Shown: positions 24,745-35,400 of the stretch, one piece after another | Layout of the letters: each line of letters starts with the position of its first letter | Position numbering within the stretch: the first letter of the stretch is position 1 | Assembly: GCA_004794785.1 (NCBI GenBank) | Contig: SJOL01005506.1 | Location: 64,633 to 128,632, forward strand | Reading direction: 5' to 3' | DNA from: Opisthorchis felineus | Lineage: Eukaryota > Platyhelminthes > Trematoda > Opisthorchiida > Opisthorchiidae | Length of the DNA: 64,000 nt | Translations under genes and position numbers: made by a program | The notes under the pieces: generated by a model | The model's input: the letters and a program-made list of their open reading frames with translations, nothing else | Told to the model about the DNA's origin: nothing | Database searches by the model: none

Positions 24745-25106
24745 CTGCTTGTCAAACAGCTACCTGACAGGTAGCCGTCCAATTAACTATATCAGCACAA
24801 ATTAGTGGTTTTCTATTAAGGACGAACAGATGGGAAAAGCAGAAGGAAAAACAACTCGGAGCGTATGCTTCGGAAAAACAACACTGATATACTTCATCCG
24901 TCGTAAGTAAACCACAGTTTTCACAACTCTGACGTTATTGTCAAGTGGATCTTCCGTTACAATTGGATGTATAATACAGACACGAAACAGGCTAAGTGAA
25001 AGCTCATCCGTCAAATTCAAAATGCGCCGGTAAGTATTCGGTTCGTCGTATCTCAAAAACACATGGTGAACGACTTTTTGGAGTACAGCCACAAAAGGCA
25101 CAGACA
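24597..25106 (-). CDS. 3' exons of an unidentified single-span membrane protein
   Basis: Two exons join in phase. The upstream one (about 25106-24893) ends ATGAA before donor GTATAT. The last one (24744-24597) follows acceptor AAGCAG and completes the split codon as Lys. The joined frame contains HHVFLRYDE, NLTDELSLSLFRVCIIHP, TEDPLDNNVRVVKTV, then a hydrophobic stretch LLITVGTGGYMLGTIITLLF, a basic TRVKVPRG and a stop at 24597-24599. The layout suggests a C-terminal tail-type or single-pass helix with a short tail. I do not recognise the family. The 5' exons should lie between here and the PLAA stop at 26039 but were not found, and the 5' boundary of the first exon is approximate. Confidence 0.5.
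24893..25106 (-). CDS. Penultimate exon (unidentified gene)
   Basis: Open between an in-frame TAA at 25108-25110 and the donor at 24891-24892. The acceptor could be at 25107-25108 or further in, near 25080. Confidence 0.4.
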
Positions 25107-25544
25107 CTTAAGTAGTTTCACCCGAGAGGCCGATGGTTCTGTCCTAATGGGGAAGCTGCCATTCATTGCAGCAAAACAGACTACGTTTTGCTGTGCGTAC
25201 CACCTGAGAATAAGATCGTCGAAAAAATCTGTGGTGCTCAACACACCCACAATTGAGCGCTACTGATACGTCGAACGAGTGAATACTGTAGGACTACCTG
25301 CAAATTACTGTAGTCGCAGTAGTAATGAACCCATTTGCCATGCCCAGCCTAGATGTAGTAAGAAGTTGATGAACAGGTGGAACAAATAGATAAACATGGA
25401 ATTTTGGAACAACGGTGTTGGATACGAAATGAAACGGAAGTGGACTTATCCAGTTATATCACAAGAATATTGGCCATGTGTCCTCAACAAATCAACAGTT
25501 ATGATACGCCCGTGGTTTGCGACTGGCCAAAGATCACGGACGTT

Positions 25545-25756
25545 GAGATGGCTCAGTGGTTAAGGCGCCAGCTTACGAACCAGCAGGTCCGTGGTTCGAA
25601 CCCGACCTCTGCCTCTCGACTTCCCCTGCCTAGGCTTCGGCAACCTGGCAGTATCCCAGCCCTCGTGCTTCCTTCGGGTGGCATGGCAGCTAGGAACCGA
25701 AAGGGTGTTACAGCTGAACGATTTATTTATTTATTATTATTATTACCATTATTACT
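25545..25756 (+). repeat. tRNA-derived SINE, family 1 (copy 2), nearly full length
   Basis: A box atggctcagtgg, anticodon-arm-like cagcttacgaaccagcagg, B box ggttcgaaccc, then the family body and an (ATTT)n/(ATT)n tail ending near 25750. This is the cleanest copy in the window. It lies about 280 bp beyond the PLAA stop in the opposite orientation, so its tail presents overlapping AATAAA hexamers (25722-25735) to the minus strand. Confidence 0.9.
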
Positions 25757-26038
25757 GCAGAAATGATGGATACTTCGTGATTTCACTTCCCCTAACGTTC
25801 TATGACCAGGCACTGTAGAGAGAACATCCCTACGATTGGTGCATCGGGTTATCAGAAAGCATGAATACGAGAACGAAAGCTGCGTGAAGGAACAAATATA
25901 TTGTCCCTGAAGGTCATCAAATCGAAAACGAATATTGCAACGCGATACAAAACGTGTAAGCCATAACATTGGATATTCCATCCGGGCATGATAAGCAAAA
26001 TATTGCGATAACTACTTGAAAGACGTTCACCACCGGTT
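25757..26038 (-). other. Presumed PLAA 3' untranslated region
   Basis: Sequence just past the PLAA stop codon, with no repeat or coding signal. The first strong AATAAA-type hexamers on the minus strand are those supplied by the SINE tail at 25722-25735. The actual cleavage site is not visible. Confidence 0.45.
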
Positions 26039-26488
26039 TCATTCCATCAGGCGTAACAGAGAACTAGCCGCGTCCCTTATCTTCAATGAGCATGCGGACG
26101 ATTGAGACCAGTATGTGATGACTTGTCGCACCGATTCCCAAGCAGCCAATTCATCTTCTGCTGACGCGTTATTCGCGGACACAGCAGAGGCTAACAGGCG
26201 AATACGGTGAACTTTGATCATCTCCTCCGATTGCACATTTTTGTCTCCATGAGTGGCCGAGATCAAGGCAGTCCCAATTCCCAGGATCAAAGTAGAAATT
26301 GCGTCCGGATGAAACTGGGTCACACCGCCAGGACCGTGTGTGGGTGCCAAACTGAGTAGTGATAAACCCATACGAACACAGAGGCTTGGAAGGACACGGA
26401 GATACGGAAAGTCGGTATTGGACTGGTGGGAACTTGTCAACAAGTATGAGAATACCGCCAAGTTGTGGATGAGTGTCGCCAGGGCTAT
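26039..26488 (-). CDS. PLAA: PLAA exon 9: C-terminal half of PUL, stop
   Basis: Acceptor CGACAG, phase 0. Begins [15 protein letters not shown] and ends LLRLME before TGA at 26039-26041. [11 protein letters not shown] fits the family's last helices. The overlapping minus-strand frame at 26169-26510 is a shadow. Confidence 0.9.
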   Translation of the reverse strand: MALATLIHNLAVFSYLLTSSHQSNTDFPYLRVLPSLCVRMGLSLLSLAPTHGPGGVTQFHPDAISTLILGIGTALISATHGDKNVQSEEMIKVHRIRLLASAVSANNASAEDELAAWESVRQVITYWSQSSACSLKIRDAASSLLRLME

Positions 26489-29400
26489 CTGTCGGGTGGA
26501 AATCGATCACAGAAAGTAAGTTTAATCCTACATGTGATCTGTGCCCACCACAAGATAAAGAACTGGAAACAAGTGTTCACCTAGCAATCACAGATAAGTA
26601 GCTAGTTCTGCTTTCTGAAAACAGGCCACCTGACGAGCGACGAACAGACTAGGTTACCTCCCAATATTCAGCACGGCATGCAATGTGCGGCCAAAATTTA
26701 CACGACGAAATGAGTCGTAGAGGGAAATTAGCAATGAGTACAAAACTGTGTTCGACATCAATCAACTACGAATGGGTTTCCGATGGACAAAATAGAGAAT
26801 AACCAATCGAACTTCTAAGAACCGTCGAGTATCTTAACCAATCTCATCGAAAAAAAAAATCGTTCAGCTGTAACACCCCTTCGGTGCCTAGCTGCCATGC
26901 CACCCGAAGGAAGCACGAGGGCTGGGATACTGCCAGGTTGCCCAAGCCTAGACAGGGGAAGTCGAGAGGCAGAGGTCGGGTTCTAACCACGGACCTTCCG
27001 GTCAGTAAATTCGCGCTCTAACTACTTGAGCCGTCTCGCCCATCGAAATACCCCCAAGTATCTCAGCGCAACCCAAACAAACGAGTGTGTATAAATTAAG
27101 GCTTGAGATTCCGGTCAGAGATCTTGTGGTCATTACAGTGACCTGTTGCATAACTGTATTCTAGCCCCCTGATGAGTCGCATGACTGCAGAGTACCGAAA
27201 GGATGCCGGGTACTCCAACGGCCTGTCTGCAGACAGTCCTATTCAGTAAAACCACCAAAGACAGTGTGTGTTCGTCCCGGCCATTGAGTGAACAGAGCAT
27301 CGGTAGTATGACTGTTACTAATGGCGTCCGGCTTTGCTGCAGAGAGTAGAATGGCCAGTTAGATTGCACTTCTAGAGCATAGGAGCAAAAGGCGAAAATG
27401 CTGCTACGACAAAACAAGGCAAATCCTCGCATGAAATGATCACATTGCGAACGAACAAGCAGCATCACCAAAATCGGTGATACATTCTATCAAGCTACGC
27501 GCCTGAAATATTTCAGGCGATTCGAAAATATCAAGAGAAGGAATACTGAGCTCTAATCTTCCATGAGTGTCACCCTGGGCTAACGGTAACTAATTCGGTA
27601 GGACTGATAGACAGGGAAGACCCAGAAAGTTGTGTTTTTGGCTATCGGATTGAACTTCGAATGCTGTGCGGAGGGAACGAAACCTTGTCATCACAGACCA
27701 TCAGTGAATAAAAATAGACAACAAAGTGAATAAAACCTAAGTCAAAAGGTTTTCCACGGGGGCGTGTCAGTTCGAATCCTCGAAGCAATGACGGTTGGAA
27801 GCGGAATAGTGGTAAGCGGTTCTAAACTCAAACGGATTGCGGAAGGAAAACGTGTAAACATCAGCCGGACACGCTAAGTCTAAATAGAACATGGACTAAT
27901 TGAATGACTGGAAGGTTGGAAGCGTCCTTGTCCCTAGATGAGCAACGAATACAAGTGTCGAGACACATACATGCAAATTAAGTCGGTGTTAATGGGATAC
28001 TCAAATGAACTCCATATGAATCACTCATTCATGCTATTCCTCAACTGAATGTACCACACAAAGGAGACATCATGGTGAACACCAACTTGTATGCAGGTGT
28101 TCAGGCAAAACACAAGGTGAGTAAAAACGCGGGAACTGCGCATACCTCGTGTGACTCAAGAGGAGCGATCCCTCCGTGCAGCGGATAGATGGGAACGTCC
28201 AGCTAACATCTGTAAGGGTGAGCGAACAGTAACTTGTGTTGGAACGATCAACCAGGACAAACAATGGACCCACACTGATACGTCCCGAAGGCCGCAATCC
28301 ATTTTTATAAGTAAGCTTGTGGATAAGTGCACTTCTTGGCTAATATTGTATGTCACGCTGTCATGACAGTTTGTTGCGTTGACTGGCTTAGAGTGGCAGA
28401 CCCCAATAGGGCTCCCATAAGTTGGACAGTTTTACCTCCCGTAAAACCACATTCCACGCTTATAATGTACACGGTATGAAGCACCGATATCAGTAATGTC
28501 GAATAAAAATCAGTAATATGAAAGGCTGACAAAAACTAACCTGATGTTGTTTTCGCTGGCAAATTTCCAACTTGGTACTGTCGACCAGCTGAACAAGCTT
28601 TTGGCTGGACCCAATTACTGTGACCACCGACCTTGGGGGTGCAGATTTTGAGACCAGAAGGTTGGGAGCGTCTGATGCTAGCGTATTCGCAAGCAAACGC
28701 AAAACAAGCAGGCAGTTTGCTTGCGGTAACTCAGCATGTCCCAAACTCAGATTGTACAGTAAATCCCAGTGGGATTCCTCGAAAATGATGAGACTGGCTT
28801 TGTTGTAGAACACCAAGCAACGCAAGAGGTCGAAAAACGGGAAAACTTTGTCTTGAAACAGGAAAAAATAGGGTGAAGCAACACCGTTGTAAGAAAGTGA
28901 AAGGCGGTTACCGGAGCAAACAACGTGCGACAACAACAAGGCTGCACAGCGTCCACAAGTAGGGGGATGCTTTGGCATCAACAGGGTAGCAACCAGCTAA
29001 GCCGGTAAGAAACACACGGACGAAGGCATGTCATGCTGTGGACATTCTGCTACGGAACATCAGTCCAATTGCATCTGATTCTTTTACAATCCGAAAAAGT
29101 ACTCTGATGTGTACATCTGAACAAATTCATTTGGTTGATGACAGGGAATTTCGGCTGCTCAGTTGTTGTGCAAAATCTCGCAACCTCAATATCGTTGCGC
29201 GCCAACTACTAGACACTTTCCACAGCGTCACTACCGGATGTTCGAAAAAGCACAGGTTCAATCCAGCAGTGTTTGTACGATGTTTATCAAGAGGCGAGGT
29301 AAGGGGATGCCCCATTCAACTCCATTCATTCAACAGTTCATGGTGAAGTATTCCAATTCAACGATGGTTCGCACTTTAATAAGCCAAACTCTACGATTCG

Positions 29401-32400
29401 AAGCCATATTAATACCTGCTCGACTCAATAACCTTCATACACCCGCGCAATGTAAAGCGAATACAGAGAACTTTATTTGTGCAACGTCACCGATTTTTTT
29501 TATCCGAAGACAACACAGTAACACTATGTCCCACTAGACATGCCCCAACATCAAATGCGGGAACAGCTGAAATAAGACACACTAGCATAGAACAGAAAAG
29601 TGTCCGCATTCATCGTCGTCATTGAAAGCAATATACCAGTAGTACACGCTGATGCCTTACGCGTCTGGATTGTATCATCGATCTTAGTCCCCAATATCAA
29701 CTCACCTCTGTATATGGGTTTTCTGACAGGTAGACATGCATTAGTTGAAAAATGAGAAGTTAAAGTATTTCACATCAGAAAACCTACAGTGACACAAAGC
29801 GGTCATACACTTACCTACAGGCCAACGTGGAATAGCTTCGAGGATGGCGGTAGTGAGCTTTTCCGCAGAATCCTCCGACAGGTCAAAGTTAACTACCCGT
29901 ATTAACGCCATCGTACTCTCGTCAAGTGGATTATCAACCACCTGGTTGAAAGATTCCAACTTCGCTTCAGTGGAAGGGAAAACATGGGTGGTAATAAGAT
30001 AGGGCACTAAAACACTCACGCCAATGGTATGGCACAACAGCATTTAGAAATGCTCCCATCTAACTATCTAGCAACGTAGTAGGGAGACAGTTATGGTAAT
30101 GAGGCCGGCATGATACTGTCAGTATGTCTACATGAAGCATCAAACGATTCAGACAAGCGGAAATTTGATAGCGCAAACAAAGGTCTTGCCGACTAAAAAA
30201 CAGATTAGAGTACCGCTGTAAAAAACAAAATGTAAACAGGTGGATTTTTGTCCAACGTATTAAACTGTGGTGATCTCGCCCGGAAAGAGATCTTCGAAGA
30301 ACAGTAAACCCCGGGCAAGTCCGTAGCAAACAATCCTCATCGGATTTCTACAGAATTTCTTGCCTCTGAAGTAGACATGTCCCAGTAAAATGGGACCCAC
30401 GATTTCATTGCTCGAGAAGCAATTTGGCCGCCCGAAGAAAATATACACAAGAAAATACACATGAAAATGTAGGGCCTTCAAAGGTAAGACGGGGATTTTG
30501 AATGACATGAGTCTGGTGCACAAGCTAACAATGTTTGAAAACCGCTTGGAACCCGACCAAACTAGCCGAAGAGAATCAACGTCAAATCCATATTTCAATA
30601 TCCACTAAACGTTGGGCTTACAATTACATTGCAAATGAGAATATCATGATTCTGTTGCTCTTTCCCAATGCAACCCAGTATTGCCAGTAGAGCAATTGGT
30701 TATGGTAGAGTATGTAAGCATCGTTTACTAATTTTAGTGGGCGATACCAACATGCCAGTGGAGAATGAATCACCACGAATCATCATGAACAATAGAGGAA
30801 AATGTTGGTAGCTCAGGTAGCGTAGATGGTCGTTGGCTTGTTCACTGAGCTGGGTTGGTGGTTGTGCCACAACCACCAACCCATCGCTACGCACCACTAC
30901 GCTCTCCAATAACGCACTGATGATGTCACCTCGATTGGTGACGAAACGTTTGCAATCAAATTGCCCAGCTCAGCGAACAAGTCAACGACCATCATGAACA
31001 ATGTCATCGGAAAACGGAAGAACGTTCTGGTAGGGAGTAAAGAAACTGTTGAAGAGTGCGGACCTAGTGAAAAAGGCCTGAAAAGGTCTTAAGACGACCA
31101 ACCGCGTCACAAGAACCTCGGGCAGTGCTGAAACAAACAAACGCGAGGCACCATACCAAATTAAGATGCCACCGGCGGGAGTAAACAGGCACAATTTACG
31201 AGAACTATACAACACAAATCCAACATACAATGAAAGGCACATGTTTGATGTACGGTCCAACCAGGAAATGACAGCATGTTCACCAGTGGGGCCCGTTAGG
31301 ACCCATTAATTATAGGATTTTCAACGAGGAAGGATCACACAGCATTCCATTTGACGGTAGCCTCTTTTATTTTGGTTACTTATGGCCTGTTTCACGCACC
31401 GCCAAGTGTACCTACAACTCAACTTGTAAATTCAAACAGTATTGCGCTCTCGTCCACCTATGGGACAGGGAGTGAAAACACATGATTCCATTAAGAATGC
31501 GCTTGTTTCCTGTCAGAAATGAGTTGGACCGCAATAACATGATAAGGAGCATGTCGAAAATACGAAAAAGCTTGCTGTGATCTTTTCATAAAACAGTGAA
31601 ATAACGGGTTTTAAACAAGCGGCTCCACCAAAAACAGTGGTAAGGCGAGTGAAGCGCGCTGATATAAGGTGGCATCATAGAAACTGGTTTCCATTAAAAG
31701 CCAGGTGATTTTGAAAATTGAAAAAAAATTAGGTGTCACCATGACGGAACATCACTGGTGAATGAGTTCTGTATCCGCTACGATGTGAAGATAGTGGACA
31801 TTCAGTACACCTTGTTTGTATCTGATGAATGGTTCGATAATCACCGTCTATGTTTATGCTGCTTGGTGATTTATAAGTCTGTATTGTGCCCCAGAAATTT
31901 CTGGACATAGTTATTCTGTAAAGTATCTGGGGAGTAAGATCCTCGGCGAAAAAATATATTGGAAGCGCTTTTGTAGATTAAAACGGTGTACCTGATTTTA
32001 CCAGAAAGGAGGTCGTTCAAAATACAGAAACGCTGGTCCGTCGATGTCGCTCTCGAAGATTTTGAGGGTAGTTTATCAATCTAGGTGCATCTTAAAATGC
32101 GATGAATTACTGACGTCAGGTAAGACTGAGAATCGGATCCATGGGGAATGGAAATCCAAATAAGGGTTTGCAGTAAAACTTCGATTGCACGTTACCTTGC
32201 TGTACTGGAACAATAACAGTGGGACGTTTAAAACTGAAAAATACCTTTCAGTATTACATGTTTTTTTATCAAAGGTTTTACCTTTTTCTGTCACGTTCAC
32301 TTTACAGTAGCCATCAACTATGAGCGATAGCCAACGTTAAGCAGATGAATTTGCTTCTATTCGTAAAGCAACTATGTCGGTTCGGTTTTGTTCCACATTT

Positions 32401-35400
32401 CCACCATTTTTCAACAGGAGTAACTAAATTCATTAGTCGTGTCCGAGGGTCCTGGGAAAAAGGGTTTTCAAACCTCGGCACGTCAGTTCCAGGGGCTGAA
32501 AAGTCATAACCGTTGAACTTATGACCAGATCAATGACGATAAGCAATTTCAGTAGTATGCTTACGCAAACACAATGTATCCCATTGAGTCATCATTTTTG
32601 ATTGGCTCAGCGGCGAGATGGCTCAAGTGGTTAGAACGCGAATATACTGACCGGAAGGTCCGTGGTTCGAACCCGACCTCTGCCTCTCGGCTTCCACAAT
32701 CTAGGCTTGCGCAACCTGTCAGTATTCCACCCCTCGTGCTTCCTTCTGCCGACATGGCAGCTAGGCACCGAAAGGGGGCTACAGCCGAACGATTTATTTA
32801 TTTATTTTGATTCAAGGAACACTAAGCTTGTGATTTAAGACACACACGTTGCAATTATATGATTTTGACGTGGTCTCGTGAAGCAAATACAAATATAGAT
32901 AATATAAGGGCATAAAGAAACAGTAAACTGCAATACCGTAAATAAAGTCAATAAAGCTATTCTACAAACTGCAGAGCGGCTTATGGTTGGATGTTAGGTC
33001 CACCTTGACCTGGAGGGTTAGCGGGCTGTGACAGAACCAACACTTTCGAGTGACACTTCTGGTGGCCAAGGGTCGGTTATCCTCGTCGAATTACGATTGC
33101 TTCCGCTATTGCGAGTGTATTTGTCGAACCGACACGGAATGGTCTCCAGGCACCCGATACATCACACTGAAGATTCGACCGGATCAATCTGGTGACTAGC
33201 ATCGATTAGGTGAAAATCAATCGTACTAGTCATGTGGTTCAGCTTGTCCGGACCCTTGCTAGATGGTGTGTGCTTGGCAATCCTTATGGAGAGGCACAGT
33301 GTCGTACCACCCACATAGTTCGCGGAGCAATCGCAAACAAGGGAGTAGATCAACACACATGGGTCATGAACGAGCACCTTATCTTCCAAATTAGTGTTGA
33401 GTATTCAACAGCTACTAAAATGGGTTTTCAAATGCTATCCATAGCTATTTCAGAGGTCATATCATTTATACAGGGGGGCTGAATGTGTATCTGTTCCCTT
33501 TCTGCTGAGAGGACTACTCGCTTTTATATAAGTGTTTGGCCGTCTCATATACTGCATCACGAATTTTTCCGGGAATCCATTATCCATCAGGGTTTTCGAA
33601 ATGAGGCGCAGTTTTACATCAAGCGCGTGGTCGGTATACATTTTGCAACTCCTGTTGGTCAGACATACGTTTACGTTTCACTTAGATTTCAAATCAACGA
33701 AGCGATTGGACTTCCGATATGCTCGCCTATGAAACCTGCCATTTTGTATTCGCATAAGCGCGATATCCTGAAAATGAAACTTATCAGCAGTCTCCTCTTC
33801 CACAGTAAACCGCAAAGTCATGTGTCCAATCAAACATTTGAAGTAGCTCTTCAATGTGAACAAGGTACGGCAAAACGCGCCATTATGGTAACTGTGAAAT
33901 TATTGCCATGCTACAAAGTCACCGGTGACCAAATGCCCGAATACAGGCAATAAACCTTTTCAATGAAGGTAAAAAAATCGGTTAGCTTTAACACTCCTTT
34001 GATGCGGAGCTACCATGCCACCGACAGGAAGCACGAGGGTTGAGATACTACCAGGTTGCCCAAACATAGACAGGAGCAGTCGAGATTTAAGCGGCACGTC
34101 TGTTCTGCCATTATGCGACCAAAGTCCAATCAGGATGTAGTTCCTGCACAGGGGAGTAATGCTTGCCCCCAAAATGTCAGCTTGGTGCTGTTTACACTTA
34201 AGATTCCCAGATGCCAATTGTGATTAGGTAATTTGTGGATGACACTGCTATGTACTGTCTCTGGTCGACATCGATTTCGGATGACAACCTCCGCTGAGCC
34301 AGGATGAAGTTGGATATGGACGGAGATTCTGAAAACTGCATTTTAAAAAAGAAGATAGAAGCAAGCAAGAAACCACGAATGACGCTAACAGACTGCACTC
34401 AAGCTACCGGGTCACTTGGTCAGTTTGCTTTTAATCACCAAACGAGAGTGAAATGATTGATTAGTTATGGGAGCCACGGTGGTCGGATTTTACGTGACTG
34501 CAAAGTAGTCTGATCTATCCGTGTTTTTCGATCCATTGTTCCATCCTGTGCAAGCTTCCATTGGAGATTCATACGGCGGACATTTAAATGAATGCGTCGA
34601 CACCGTCTGTGTACATGGACGGTCAGGACTAAATTTAAGCCAGCGACCCACTTGGACACAAGACACGTGACCAAGGTCACTTAAGTCAGCATGCGCCTAA
34701 GGTCATTGAAATTACGACGTGTCCATGGTCGTTCCATTCAGCATGTTTCTATTGTCCTAAGTCGCTGTATGTCAGACCGCAGAGCAGTTCGCGCACATCT
34801 CGAATTGAGACGCACTTGTTACGTTTCGCGGCACGATACTGACTGTTCGTTTGTATTCATACTGTGGTCCCGATTACCTAATCTGCTGTTTGTCACAGTC
34901 CTGTTTTCTGTGATAATACTGATCTCTCAACCGTCCAATGTCCCTGGCACCCTAACCACGAGTTTGCGTGTGGTCGAACAGCGGCGAACGGTGGCCTTGT
35001 GGATGCTTCAGACTACCCCGGATATCACAGAAACTTAAAACAAGGGGCATTCAGTATGTGTCTCACTTGGTTTTAGCCTGGAGATGAAAGCATTCGAATA
35101 CTCCTGAATATATTGTTGAAGACGTAATGTATCTTTGCGTAAAACACCACTTTCTTCGCGTTGAAGACGTCTTAGCTCGCTTCCGAGCTCATTCCACCTA
35201 CCCTTTTATCATTTGACTACTTATGCATTATTAAGTAGTGCGTAAATGATATGCAAACGAGGATACAACTGTTTACTGCACATGGTGCGCAGAGGTGGTG
35301 TGGATAAAAGACGGAACGAAGAGTGAGAAAAGTCAATTAAACTTTTGAAAGTCGTGTCACGTACAACAAATTAATGAGAATTTTGTGGATGGCGGCACAG

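Noticed and set aside
26169..26510. 113-codon minus-strand frame overlapping PLAA exon 9
   Set aside because: Shadow of the real PUL exon in another frame.
27173..27215. CTGATGAG followed by GAAA, possible hammerhead
   Set aside because: The intervening sequence does not form helix II next to the core and no cleavage triplet is suitably placed.
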